Source: Salinicoccus kekensis (GTDB lineage Bacteria; Bacillota; Bacilli; Staphylococcales; Salinicoccaceae). Taken from it: a stretch of DNA of 64,000 nt. Both the position numbers and the translations under genes were made by a program. Under the pieces are notes generated by a model that had not been told where the DNA came from, made no database searches, and worked only from the letters and a program-made list of their open reading frames with translations. Within the stretch, counting starts at the first letter, position 1. The number at the start of each line of letters is the position of its first letter. Location of the stretch: positions 154,680-218,679 of the forward strand of contig NZ_OBQF01000006.1 in the NCBI RefSeq assembly GCF_900220995.1, given 5' to 3'. Positions 1-8,878 of the stretch are shown piece by piece.

Positions 1-3000
1 ATGTAGAAGGACTGTCGTCCCGTCAGCGTCCTGAAAGGCACATTCCGTTCAACGTTCGTGGTGAAAGGATTGTAACGCCGCCCCTGCTTGTTCGAACCCG
101 GGAAGACGGCTGTCGGGATGACTTCCCTCGGCTGTGCCGTGATATTGTTGAATGTGATCTTTTCATTTTCCCGTGCACTTGAGATATCCCGGAGCACCTG
201 CCCGGTCTGATTTTCAAGGTCCTCATAGGATTTCTGCGACACTTCGCCGTTGGCGCATGATGACACGTGCAGCACGACATCCGCAGCCCGTCTTGCCGTA
301 TCCATCCTCGGCAGTCCATCCTTGATCGTGCCGTCGGTATAGACGCCGTTCATCGACTTGAGTTCCTCATGCTGCTCCGTCACATCGAACGACACGCCGT
401 GGGCACCGATCTTGTTCCTGAAGCCGGGACCTGCAGTGATGAATTTATCGTAGACCTCTGTGTAATCCCTTTCGACGATCTTGAATGCCGGCATCGTCTT
501 GCCCGGGATCGCCTCGATTTCACCTTTCGACCAATCCTTGACCAGCCCGAGGGGCTGTGCCATCTCCTGGTTCGTATCATGTGCGAGCGGGGACGTGACC
601 AGGTCCTTATAAATACCCGGCAGCTGCGTTTTGGCCATTTCAGTAAAACCTTTCGCCAGGTCCCGGAATATATTCCAGTCCGATTTCGATTCCCACAGCG
701 GATCCACGGCCGGGTTGAACGGGTGGATGAACGGGTGCATATCCGTACTTGATATGTCGTGCTTTTCATACCACGTCGCCGCAGGTAATACGATATCCGC
801 ATAAATCGGTGTCGCCGTCATCCGGAAATCGATGGCGATCATCAAATCCAGCTTCCCTTCCGCTTCCTCGCCCCATTCAATCTCCTCGGGCTTGAAATCT
901 TCATTTGGTGAAGCGAGCAGCCCGCTCTTTGTGCCGAGCAGATGCTTCATGAAATATTCCTGCCCTTTTGCGGATGATGATATGAGGTTCGAACGCCAGA
1001 CGAAGAGGGTTTTCGGATGGTTTTCAATTGCAGCAGGATCCTCGATCGCAAACTTCGTCTCCTTGCTCTTAAGCTGTTCCACGGCGAGGTCGATCACCGC
1101 CTCATCTGAGTCGTCCCCTTTAGCCTTCGCCTCTTCATAAAATGCGAGGCTGCTCTTGTTGAACTGCGGATATGAGGGCAGCCAGCCAAGCCTTGCTGCA
1201 AGGACGTTGTAGTCGGCCGGATGTTTGTATTCTATTTCGTCGGCAGTCGGAGACTGAAGCGTATCTGCCCCCGCTTCCTCATACTTCCACTGCTCGGTTG
1301 CAAAATAGAACCAGCTCGTCGCATTCTGCTGGCGCGGCGGTGCCTGCCAGTCCTTGGCAAAGGCGACATGTGCCCAGCCTTCATACGGGCGGACTTTCTC
1401 CTGTCCGACATAATGTGCCCAGCCGCCGCCGTTTTTGCCGACGCAGCCGCACAGCATCACGAGGTTCAGTATCGACCTGTATATCGTGTCGGAGTTGAAC
1501 CAGTGGTTGATGCCCGCACCCATGATGATCATTGAACGTCCGTCGGTGTCCACTGCATTTTGTGCGAATTCCCGTGCAATCTGTACGACTACGGACTGCT
1601 TCACGGATGTCACTTTCTCCTGCCATGCAGGTGTGTAGACGGAATCAGCATCATCATACCCTTTCGCTTCATGTTCCGAGCCGAAGCGTTTCACCCCGTA
1701 CTGTGAAAGCATCAGGTCATAGATCGTCGCCGCATATTTCTCGGTGCCGTCCTCAAGCTTCACTTTCTTTGCCATGATCGGCCGGGTGAATGTACTGTTC
1801 CCTGCATTGTCAAAGTACGGGAATTCGATGTTGATTTCCTCGCCGCCGAATTTTTCAACCGACATTGCCGGATCGATTTCCGTGCCGTCTTCACGTCTCA
1901 GTTCCAGATTCCATTTCTTGCCTTCTTCCCATCTCTGACCCACCGTGCCGTTCGGTGCAGTAAGCTCACCTGTATTCGCATCCAGTATGACGGGCTTCCA
2001 ATCCGCATTTGCACTGTCCGTTCCGAGGTCGCTCTCCCTCAGGAAACGTCCTGCTTTCAACGTATCCTTGAAATCATCCAGCAAAATCATGAACGGCAGA
2101 TCGGTGAACCGCTTCGCATAATCGATGAACATCGGCTCCTGCCTCTGATAATAAAACTCATCCAATATGACATGTGTCATCGCCTGTGCAAGTGCTGCGT
2201 CCGTCCCCGGATTCGGTGCCAGCCAGTTATCGGCGAACTTGACGTTTTCAGCATAGTCCGGAGCGACGGAGACGATTTTGGTGCCCTTGTATCTCACTTC
2301 AGTCATGAAGTGGGCATCCGGCGTACGTGTCAGCGGTACGTTCGAACCCCACATCATCAGGTAATTCGAGTTGTACCAGTCCGCCGATTCGGGGACATCC
2401 GTCTGATCCCCCCATATTTGCGGGGACGCGTTAGGCAGATCCGCATACCAGTCGTAAAAACTGAGCATCTCACCGCCAAGCAGAGTGATGAACCTTGAGC
2501 CTGCTGCGTAACTCAGCATGCTCATCGCAGGAATCGGCGTGAATCCGGCGATCCTGTCCGGTCCGTATTTTTTGATCGTATAGATCAGCTGGGCTGCGAT
2601 CAACTGTGTCACATCACGCCAGTTCACCCGGACATGGCCGCCCATGCCGCGTGCCTGCTTGTATGACTTCGCCTTTTCAGGATCCTCGATGATGCTTCCC
2701 CATGCCGCGACCGGGTCCTCCAGCTCCTGCAGTGCCTCCTGCCACAATCGCCACAGCTTCCCCCGCATATAAGGGAACTTGATGCGCATCGGGCTGTATT
2801 CGTACCATGAGAATGAGGCACCGCGCGGACACCCTCTCGGCTCGTATTCAGGCATGTCGGGCCCGCACGATGGATAGTCGGTCTGCTGATTCTCCCATGT
2901 GATGATGCCATTCTTCACAAATACCTTCCACGAACATGAGCCTGTGCAGTTCACGCCGTGGGTCGTCCTGACCACTTTGTCGTGACTCCATCTCTGACGG

Positions 3001-3101
3001 TACATTTTTTCCCATTCCCGGCTCTTCTCTTCCAATATTGACCAGTTGCCGTTAAACTTTTCAGTCGGTTTAAAGAAATGAAGACCAAAGAGTTTGTCCA
3101 T
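1..3101 (-). CDS. narG: Respiratory nitrate reductase alpha subunit NarG (partial, C-terminus beyond window)
   Basis: This molybdenum subunit of membrane-bound nitrate reductase reduces nitrate to nitrite at the cytoplasmic face of the membrane, taking electrons from NarH/NarI. About 1033 codons are present and the reading frame runs off the left edge. The family is usually about 1220 residues, so some 190 C-terminal residues are missing. The N-terminus holds the FS0 iron-sulfur site: H48, C52 and C56 in THGVNCTGSCSW, then a further Cys in YPSCGPDMPEYEPRGC. The Asp of SADWYNSNYLMMWGSN matches the known Mo ligand. The ATG follows a good GGAGAG site. The rest of narHJI would lie to the left. 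A palindrome upstream may serve nitrate or oxygen control. Confidence 0.95.
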   Translation of the reverse strand, partial: MDKLFGLHFFKPTEKFNGNWSILEEKSREWEKMYRQRWSHDKVVRTTHGVNCTGSCSWKVFVKNGIITWENQQTDYPSCGPDMPEYEPRGCPRGASFSWYEYSPMRIKFPYMRGKLWRLWQEALQELEDPVAAWGSIIEDPEKAKSYKQARGMGGHVRVNWRDVTQLIAAQLIYTIKKYGPDRIAGFTPIPAMSMLSYAAGSRFITLLGGEMLSFYDWYADLPNASPQIWGDQTDVPESADWYNSNYLMMWGSNVPLTRTPDAHFMTEVRYKGTKIVSVAPDYAENVKFADNWLAPNPGTDAALAQAMTHVILDEFYYQRQEPMFIDYAKRFTDLPFMILLDDFKDTLKAGRFLRESDLGTDSANADWKPVILDANTGELTAPNGTVGQRWEEGKKWNLELRREDGTEIDPAMSVEKFGGEEINIEFPYFDNAGNSTFTRPIMAKKVKLEDGTEKYAATIYDLMLSQYGVKRFGSEHEAKGYDDADSVYTPAWQEKVTSVKQSVVVQIAREFAQNAVDTDGRSMIIMGAGINHWFNSDTIYRSILNLVMLCGCVGKNGGGWAHYVGQEKVRPYEGWAHVAFAKDWQAPPRQQNATSWFYFATEQWKYEEAGADTLQSPTADEIEYKHPADYNVLAARLGWLPSYPQFNKSSLAFYEEAKAKGDDSDEAVIDLAVEQLKSKETKFAIEDPAAIENHPKTLFVWRSNLISSSAKGQEYFMKHLLGTKSGLLASPNEDFKPEEIEWGEEAEGKLDLMIAIDFRMTATPIYADIVLPAATWYEKHDISSTDMHPFIHPFNPAVDPLWESKSDWNIFRDLAKGFTEMAKTQLPGIYKDLVTSPLAHDTNQEMAQPLGLVKDWSKGEIEAIPGKTMPAFKIVERDYTEVYDKFITAGPGFRNKIGAHGVSFDVTEQHEELKSMNGVYTDGTIKDGLPRMDTARRAADVVLHVSSCANGEVSQKSYEDLENQTGQVLRDISSARENEKITFNNITAQPREVIPTAVFPGSNKQGRRYNPFTTNVERNVPFRTLTGRQSFY

Positions 3102-3169
3102 TAGCGCTCTCCTCCAAATACAATTCTCTCAAGATACTTACATTATCTGTTTTTATTGCCCGGAATAAC

Positions 3170-3187
3170 ATTAGGGAAAGTCCTAAT
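3170..3187. promoter_or_regulatory. Palindrome upstream of narG, candidate NreC-type operator
   Basis: ATTAGG and CCTAAT form a perfect 6-bp inverted repeat with a 6-nt spacer, about 77 bp upstream of the narG start. The core TAGGG-N4-TCCTA is close to the GGG-N4-CCC type of site known for staphylococcal NreC, which activates narG under low oxygen. The assignment is inference. Confidence 0.35.
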
Positions 3188-3296
3188 CATTTACCGATTA
3201 GATTGTTAAGGAAATGTAAAGAATGCCGAACGGAGGCCCCGATGTGGTAAAATATAAGCGTTATATGGATGCACAAATTTGAAAGGAGCCGCTGAT

Positions 3297-3992
3297 ATGC
3301 GCACAATTCTTGTTGTCGATGATGAACCATCCATCGTAACTTTACTTAAATTTAATCTTGAACAGGCGGGTTACAACGTCTTGACTGCAGAGGACGGTCG
3401 GACGGGGCTGGATACCGCCATGAATGAAAAACCGGATCTCATGGTGCTGGATCTGATGCTCCCCGGGATGGACGGCATGGATGTATGCAAGACGCTGCGC
3501 CAGGAGAAGGTGAACCTGCCCATCCTCATGTTGACGGCAAAGGATGATGAATTCGATAAGATACTCGGGCTGGAGCTCGGTGCGGATGACTATCTGACGA
3601 AGCCGTTCAGCCCGCGTGAGGTGGTCGCCAGGGTGAAGGCCATTCTGAGGCGCTCGCAGAGCGAGGATGCCGAACAGTCGGAGCAGATTCTGAAAATCGG
3701 CGACCTGGAGATCCACCTCGACCGTTATGATGTTTATTTCAAGGACCGTCAGCTCGTCCTGACGCCGAAAGAGTTCGAACTGCTCCTCTATCTCGCAAAC
3801 CACAGGGGCAAAGTGCTCAGCAGGGATCAGCTGTTGAACGGCGTATGGGATTTCCAGTATGACGGTGATACACGGATCGTCGATGTACATATCAGCCACC
3901 TCAGGGAAAAAATCGAGGAGGATACAAAAAAACCGGTGTACATCAGAACGATCCGCGGGTTCGGCTACAAGCTGGAAGGACCTGCTGAATGA
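3297..3992 (+). CDS. phoP: OmpR-family response regulator, PhoP type
   Basis: DNA-binding response regulator of 231 residues, partner of the kinase encoded next. The receiver domain (about 1-120) has the acidic pair D8/D9, phosphoacceptor D52, T80 and K102. A winged-helix effector domain (about 130-228) ends in the RGFGYKL signature. The ATG at 3297 is chosen because AAAGGAG at 3282-3288 sits nine bases before it; an in-frame TTG at 3279 lies upstream of that site. The sequence fits the PhoP (phosphate starvation) branch better than WalR, because the linked kinase is PhoR-like and no walHIJ genes follow. The stop codon overlaps the kinase start (ATGA), so the two are translationally coupled. 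Confidence 0.85.
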   Translation: MRTILVVDDEPSIVTLLKFNLEQAGYNVLTAEDGRTGLDTAMNEKPDLMVLDLMLPGMDGMDVCKTLRQEKVNLPILMLTAKDDEFDKILGLELGADDYLTKPFSPREVVARVKAILRRSQSEDAEQSEQILKIGDLEIHLDRYDVYFKDRQLVLTPKEFELLLYLANHRGKVLSRDQLLNGVWDFQYDGDTRIVDVHISHLREKIEEDTKKPVYIRTIRGFGYKLEGPAE

Positions 3993-5764
3993 ATCGGTTG
4001 TGGTTCCGGATCACGGTATCCTTCTCTTTACTGACATTCACCCTGCTGGTCTTTCTATGGTTCTTCGTCGCCAGCGTCAGTGAAAATGCATTTAAGCAGA
4101 TGACGGGTGAACACCTTTATGAAAACGCGCAGCTGGTGGCCCAGCTCATCGAGACGAGTGACCTTGAAGGCGGCTCGGAAGACCTGCAGGAAAGAATAGC
4201 CCTGTTCAGGGAGCCCGTCAGCATGCGTTTCACGATCATAGGCACCGATGGTGAAGTGCTTGCGGATTCAGAGAACGCACCCGGCACGATGGAAAACCAC
4301 GGTGAAAGGCCGGAAGTGCAGGAAGTCCTGGAGGAAAACCAGGAATTCGGCGAATCCATACGGTTCAGCGAAACCGAGGAGACCGAGATGATGTATGTCG
4401 CAAGTCCGATCTATAACGCTGAAGGTATAATCAACGGCATCATCAGGACGTCATACCCACTCCACAACATTGAAGACACGATGGTCGTATTCTGGCGCGG
4501 GCTCGCAGTATTCCTCGCCATCATCCTGCTGATTGCAGCGGTTGCGGCAAGCATACTTGCACGGAGCATCACAAGGCCCGTCAGTGATATCATCGGTGTC
4601 ACGAAGCGGCTGAGCGGCAAGGATTACAGCAGCCGTGTCCATACCAAAGTCTCGGGGGAGATTGGCGAACTCGCCGCTTCGGTCAACGACCTCGCGACGA
4701 ACCTGCAGAATCAGATGCGTGCCCTCCATGAAAATGAGCAGCAATTATCCACCATACTTTCCAACATGGTGAGCGGGGTCATGCTCATCAACCAGGAAGG
4801 CAGGATATTGATGATCAACTCTGCCATGGAAAAATTCCTCGGCCAGCACAACCAGTACATCGTCGGGCACGATTACAGGGATGTGGAAGACAACCTCGGA
4901 CTGCGTGAAGGCATCGCCGCCGTTTTCAGGGAAAATGAAAAGCTCCAAAAAGAAATCACTGCAGGCGAGATGACCAAAAAGGTCTTCGATGCACATTTCG
5001 GGCCGTACTACGGCAATGGATGGAAGCAGAGGGGCGTCATCATCGTGCTACACGACATCACAGACATCAAGCGACTTGAAAATATGAGGAGTGACTTTGT
5101 GGCGAACGTCTCTCACGAACTCAAGACGCCGATCACCTCCGTAAAAGGGTTTTCAGAGACACTGCTCAGCGGCGAAGTTACAGATGAAGAGACGAGACGG
5201 TCCTTCCTGCAGATCATCTATGATGAAAGTGAACGCATCGACCGCCTCATCCGTGACCTGCTTCATCTCTCTCGCATCGAGAATAAGGTCTCTCCCCTGA
5301 ATGTCCAGGATGTCGACCTTGTGAAGCTGATCCATACGATCACCAATACGATGACGAAAGCCATATCGGAAAAGAACCTTGAAGTCACCCTTCCACCTTC
5401 AACGGAGACAGTGACCATCGAAGGAGATCCGGACCGCCTGAACCAGATTCTGCTGAATCTGATTGCGAACGCGATCACTTACACGGGGGAAGGCGGCAGC
5501 ATCCGGGTTTCTATTGAAATCACTTCTTCGAATGTCAGGATCTCAGTCAGTGATACGGGAATCGGCATACCCGAAGAATACATTCCGAGGGTGTTCGAAC
5601 GGTTTTACAGGGTGGACAAGGCACGCTCCAGAAACTCCGGCGGCACCGGTCTCGGACTTGCCATAGTCAAGCACCTTGTCGAATCACACAAAGGGAAGAT
5701 AGAACTGGACAGCGTGGAAGGCGAAGGCACGACATTCACCGTGATATTCCCGCTCGTACAATGA
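3989..5764 (+). CDS. phoR: Sensor histidine kinase, PhoR type
   Basis: Membrane sensor kinase of 591 residues that phosphorylates the adjacent response regulator. Domains in order: TM1 (about 7-29), an extracytoplasmic sensor loop (about 30-160), TM2 (about 165-188), HAMP (about 189-242), PAS (about 250-350), HisKA with H376 in FVANVSHELKTP, and an HATPase_c domain with N box (NQILLNLIANAITYT), G1 (DTGIGIP), F (FERFYRV) and G2 (GGTGLGLAIVKH). Extracytoplasmic domain plus HAMP-PAS is the usual PhoR layout. Its start overlaps phoP by four bases and a strong hairpin terminator follows directly. Phosphate as the signal is inferred from family resemblance only. Confidence 0.85.
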   Translation: MNRLWFRITVSFSLLTFTLLVFLWFFVASVSENAFKQMTGEHLYENAQLVAQLIETSDLEGGSEDLQERIALFREPVSMRFTIIGTDGEVLADSENAPGTMENHGERPEVQEVLEENQEFGESIRFSETEETEMMYVASPIYNAEGIINGIIRTSYPLHNIEDTMVVFWRGLAVFLAIILLIAAVAASILARSITRPVSDIIGVTKRLSGKDYSSRVHTKVSGEIGELAASVNDLATNLQNQMRALHENEQQLSTILSNMVSGVMLINQEGRILMINSAMEKFLGQHNQYIVGHDYRDVEDNLGLREGIAAVFRENEKLQKEITAGEMTKKVFDAHFGPYYGNGWKQRGVIIVLHDITDIKRLENMRSDFVANVSHELKTPITSVKGFSETLLSGEVTDEETRRSFLQIIYDESERIDRLIRDLLHLSRIENKVSPLNVQDVDLVKLIHTITNTMTKAISEKNLEVTLPPSTETVTIEGDPDRLNQILLNLIANAITYTGEGGSIRVSIEITSSNVRISVSDTGIGIPEEYIPRVFERFYRVDKARSRNSGGTGLGLAIVKHLVESHKGKIELDSVEGEGTTFTVIFPLVQ

Positions 5765-5802
5765 AAAGACCCCTGCACGTGAAAAATCACGTGCAGGGGT
5801 CT
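5765..5802. terminator. Bidirectional rho-independent terminator
   Basis: A 16-bp perfect stem (AAGACCCCTGCACGTG with its complement) and a six-base loop lie between the convergent phoR and RIC genes. Confidence 0.85.
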
Positions 5803-5809
5803 TATAATC

Positions 5810-6514
5810 TTAAAAAGTGGAACTCCGCTGCTCATATACAGCATCGAACAGCAGATCGCCTTCAAGGAACAGGTGGTTGAATGTATCCTTTTCCAGCTTT
5901 TCCAGCCGTTGGAGGACCAGCCTCATCTCTCCGGTCGCACCGGCCTCAGGCGTGTAATCATTCGTCAGTGCCCGCATTTCATAAAAGTATTGGGCCAGGG
6001 ATTCATGTTCTCCCTTCAGGGTGGTCAAATAAGGCTTGAGCGCCTCAAGGAGGTGGGGATTCGGATTCTCCAGATAATTCTCAAGCATTTTAAAGGCGGT
6101 CCGCTCCTCATTTTCGATGTGTTCAAGGATATCGTCTTTCATCCTTTTAAAGAGCGTTTCGGCTTCTTCGAGTTCGGGCCGCTCTTTCTTATGCTGTTTG
6201 ACCGCCTTTTCCATATACTCTTCAAGTACGGGCAGCTCATCTTTCAAATCTTCATGGTATTTTCTCTGTATATATTTCAATATGCTTTGCTCGTCCATAT
6301 ATTTGATGTCTATACCGTCTTCATTGACCGTTTCCATCTCATTGATCTCATACAGCAGATTTTCTTCATCGAATCCTTTTTCCACTGCAGTATCTGCCAA
6401 TGTTTTATCACCGTTATTGACGAAGTCCACCCTTAGTTCCCGGAAGATATCTCCGGAGCGTGGCACTTCCTTCACAATTTCCTTTAAAGTCATATCGGAT
6501 GTAATTGTCTTCAT
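5810..6514 (-). CDS. Iron-sulfur cluster repair (RIC/ScdA/YtfE-like) di-iron protein lacking the Cys-Cys motif
   Basis: Hemerythrin-like protein of 234 residues, about the length of ScdA. Family members repair Fe-S centres damaged by nitric oxide or peroxide. The C-terminal four-helix domain keeps all expected di-iron ligands by my alignment to ScdA/YtfE: H87, H108, H132, E136, H170, H214 and E218. The N-terminal ScdA_N-like domain (about 1-60) is recognisable from the GDIFRELRVDF stretch, but the normally invariant DFCCGG is DFVNNG at 30-35, so both cysteines are gone. The start ATG follows GGAGGCG. It lies near narG, whose pathway generates nitrite and NO. Whether it still repairs clusters is open. 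Confidence 0.75.
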   Translation of the reverse strand: MKTITSDMTLKEIVKEVPRSGDIFRELRVDFVNNGDKTLADTAVEKGFDEENLLYEINEMETVNEDGIDIKYMDEQSILKYIQRKYHEDLKDELPVLEEYMEKAVKQHKKERPELEEAETLFKRMKDDILEHIENEERTAFKMLENYLENPNPHLLEALKPYLTTLKGEHESLAQYFYEMRALTNDYTPEAGATGEMRLVLQRLEKLEKDTFNHLFLEGDLLFDAVYEQRSSTF

Positions 6515-6584
6515 AAAAAGGCGCCTCCTTGTCTGGTTACTAGTATTATTGCCATATATATAAATTTGAAACCTATTATATACA

Positions 6585-6610
6585 GTTTAGTGAAAGTTGA
6601 CTGAGGGTAT
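6585..6610 (+). promoter_or_regulatory. Sigma-B-type promoter
   Basis: GTTTAG, 14 bases, then GGGTAT. This matches the sigma-B consensus (GTTTAA, 12-15, GGGWAW) at all but one base and lies 37 bp before the downstream ATG. The same GTTTAG-N14 arrangement recurs at 56864. Confidence 0.65.
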
Positions 6611-6647
6611 TATATAATTATTAATAAAAAGCCATGGAGGTCCACTC

Positions 6648-7658
6648 ATGAATAAGAATATTAAAACATTGCTCAATGTTCTTCCCATCATATTAGTGCC
6701 GCTGTTCACCGAAAGGAACCGGATAAAGGAACATCCCGAAATGGAGAAGCTCGGACACTTTTCAAGCACAGCCTACCATAATGTCAAAGATAAGGGTGAA
6801 GGCGTATACCACTCGGTCAAAGACACAGGCACGACCATCTACCATACAGGCAAATCCGCTGCGGATACCGTCGGCAGCAAAATCAGCGACAAAAAGCAGG
6901 AACGTGCCTATCAAAAGGATATAAAATCCTACCAGCGGAGTATCAAAAAAGAAGATAAACTTCTTGTGCAATTTGAAAAGGACAAGGAGAAGCACCGCCA
7001 AAAAAGGCTGCAGGGAAATTTCACAAAGGATACCATCGTACCTAAAATCATGCAGTCCGATAATGAGATGTCGAATGAAGACAAAATTGCAGGCATGACT
7101 GTGAGCTCCGCAGTGATTGCCGGGAAACCGGACACGGATACAGAGGATCAGGCGGCAGCGGGTACGAACCGGGAAAACCAGGACATCGCAAAGTCATATG
7201 AAGAAGATATATCGATGAGCCGGGTATCTTTGACACAAGATGACGAAAAACGCCTGGAAATCGATATTCAGGACACGGCTGACGAAAAAGATGATAGAAT
7301 GGACAATAAGACTGAACAATCCATATATGAGGAGAATGACATGACGACCGATGTGCAGCAGTTATATTTCGACAAAGTGAAAGACCACGAAGAAAACATC
7401 AATGATTTCAATCCCGGTGAATTGTTCAAAAGACACCATGAAAAACTGGATCCGACGGTCAGCTATGACGGAACGGGCGCCAAAGGAAAGACCGGATCAA
7501 CCATCAGTGAAGATTCACTGTTCGGTCAGCATCGTGCGGCAGCCGAAGACCACTATACTGCCGGCGGCCGTAAAACCGGCATAAGGAACAGCGCGGGCAA
7601 AAGCAGGAAACAACGGAAGCTTGAAAAAAAGCTCAATAAAAAGAAGAGCAGGTTTTAA
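6648..7658 (+). CDS. Hypothetical protein with N-terminal hydrophobic segment and 11-residue LEA-like repeats
   Basis: I do not recognise a named family for this 336-residue protein. Residues 7-20 are hydrophobic and may anchor or insert in the membrane. Three 11-residue repeats follow, with Y43, Y54 and Y65 in phase: AYHNVKDKGEG, VYHSVKDTGTT, IYHTGKSAADT. Such 11-mers resemble those of late-embryogenesis-abundant and other amphipathic-helix stress proteins. A charged coiled-coil-like stretch (about 80-125), an acidic low-complexity middle and a very basic C-terminus (KLEKKLNKKKSR) complete it. The start has a GGAGG site. The upstream sigma-B-type promoter suggests a general-stress role; this is inference. 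Confidence 0.75.
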   Translation: MNKNIKTLLNVLPIILVPLFTERNRIKEHPEMEKLGHFSSTAYHNVKDKGEGVYHSVKDTGTTIYHTGKSAADTVGSKISDKKQERAYQKDIKSYQRSIKKEDKLLVQFEKDKEKHRQKRLQGNFTKDTIVPKIMQSDNEMSNEDKIAGMTVSSAVIAGKPDTDTEDQAAAGTNRENQDIAKSYEEDISMSRVSLTQDDEKRLEIDIQDTADEKDDRMDNKTEQSIYEENDMTTDVQQLYFDKVKDHEENINDFNPGELFKRHHEKLDPTVSYDGTGAKGKTGSTISEDSLFGQHRAAAEDHYTAGGRKTGIRNSAGKSRKQRKLEKKLNKKKSRF

Positions 7659-7688
7659 ACTAACAGATTGGATTGCGGGTGAAGCACA

Positions 7689-8285
7689 GTGGACATAAAA
7701 AGAATAACTGTATTTTGCGGTGCAACATCAGGCAGACTGCCTAAGTTCGAAGAAGCCGCGTACAAGCTCGGAAAAGATATCGCTGAAGCCGGTTACGAAC
7801 TGGTTTACGGCGGAGGTTCGGCAGGGATGATGGGAGCCGTTGCAAATGGCACGGTCGATGCCGGCGGCAAAGTGATCGGCGTCATCCCCCGTTTCCTTGT
7901 GGAACGCGAGATGGCCCACGAAAAAGTCCAGACATTGGAAGTCGTTCAGACGATGCACGAGAGGAAAGCCAGGATGGACGAACTCGGCGATGCCACCATC
8001 ACACTTCCGGGCGGTGCAGGCACCCTGGAAGAGTTTTTTGAGATGTATACATGGGGACAGATCGGCCTCCATCAAAAGCCTCTTGGCCTCATCAACACGA
8101 ACAATTATTTTGATGATTTGATGGCCATGTTCGATAAGATGATTTCCGAAGAATTCCTGGAGGAAAGATACATGAATCAGCTGTTCATCGGTGAAGACCT
8201 GGAGTCCCTCGTCGCCCAGTTCGAGAACTTCAAGCCTCTGCCTGTAAGGACCTATAAAGACCTGCAAAAAGGGCATCGCTCATAA
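7689..8285 (+). CDS. LOG-family protein (nucleoside 5'-monophosphate phosphoribohydrolase)
   Basis: Cytosolic Rossmann-like protein of 198 residues, typical for the family. LOG proteins cleave the N-glycosidic bond of nucleoside monophosphates, classically cytokinin riboside 5'-monophosphate; the bacterial substrate is usually not known. Signature motifs are seen: FCGATSG near the N-terminus, the YGGG glycine-rich loop (40-43), MHERK (89-93) and PGGAGTLEE (107-115). The start is GTG at 7689, preceded by a modest GGGTGA site; no better ATG lies near. It sits 30 bp after the 11-mer-repeat gene on the same strand and may be co-transcribed with it. Confidence 0.85.
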   Translation: MDIKRITVFCGATSGRLPKFEEAAYKLGKDIAEAGYELVYGGGSAGMMGAVANGTVDAGGKVIGVIPRFLVEREMAHEKVQTLEVVQTMHERKARMDELGDATITLPGGAGTLEEFFEMYTWGQIGLHQKPLGLINTNNYFDDLMAMFDKMISEEFLEERYMNQLFIGEDLESLVAQFENFKPLPVRTYKDLQKGHRS

Positions 8286-8307
8286 TTTAAAGCGATGCCT
8301 CTTTTTT
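8272..8307. terminator. Bidirectional rho-independent terminator
   Basis: GGCATCGCT/AGCGATGCC stem followed by a T-rich run on both strands, overlapping the ends of the convergent LOG and GNAT genes. Confidence 0.8.
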
Positions 8308-8843
8308 ATGTCCATCTTATAAACGACATGGGTCTTGAGAGAATGGCCGTCGATGATTGATGGATGCTCAAAAGTGTATACTTTTTTCATACCCAGTTTC
8401 AGCATGATGTTGATCGATGGGTAATTGATGCCTGCAGTATATGCATAAATTTCCTTGATGTCCGTATTGCGCTCTGCAAACTTCACGACCCCCCTCGCGG
8501 CTTCCGTCGCAAACCCTTGGTTCCAGTGCCGTTTCGCCAGGCGCCACCCAATCTCGATAGAGGGCAGAAAATGCAGCCGCAAAGGGCCGTCCTCTTCCCA
8601 AACCTGGATGCCGGTAAATCCGATGAACTCTTTTGTATCCCTGCGCTCCACAGCAAACAAACCGAAGCCCCTCGCATCGATATCGCGCTGGGCGTTCAGT
8701 ATGAATTCCCTGGATTCTTCCGGGGTGGCAGTATTCGGAAAATAACGGCGAACATCCTCGTCCATATTCAACGCGATGAACTCCGGTATATCACTCTCTT
8801 TCCAATCCCTTAAAATCAGCCGCTTCGTTTTAATATATTTCAT
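8280..8843 (-). CDS. GNAT N-acetyltransferase, RimJ/RimL-like
   Basis: Acetyl-CoA-dependent acetyltransferase of 187 residues. The opening RLILRDWKESDIPEF and the central GFTGIQVWEEDG and EIGWRLAKRHWNQGFATEA stretches match the Acetyltransf_3 (RimJ/RimL) type; the last of these is the acetyl-CoA pyrophosphate-binding region. NYPSINIMLKLGM near the C-terminus is the usual alpha4 segment. Many of this branch modify ribosomal protein N-termini or small amines; the substrate here cannot be told. It converges on the LOG gene, with their shared terminator between and overlapping the coding ends by a few bases. Confidence 0.85.
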   Translation of the reverse strand: MKYIKTKRLILRDWKESDIPEFIALNMDEDVRRYFPNTATPEESREFILNAQRDIDARGFGLFAVERRDTKEFIGFTGIQVWEEDGPLRLHFLPSIEIGWRLAKRHWNQGFATEAARGVVKFAERNTDIKEIYAYTAGINYPSINIMLKLGMKKVYTFEHPSIIDGHSLKTHVVYKMDIKKRHRFKL

Positions 8844-8878
8844 ATCAACCCTCTATTGTGTTCATTCTTATCTTAAGG

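Noticed and set aside
23..319. Short open frames within narG
   Set aside because: They are in other frames of a continuous narG reading frame that extends to the window edge.
3279..3296. TTG start for phoP
   Set aside because: The ribosome site AAAGGAG lies after this codon, so ATG at 3297 is used.
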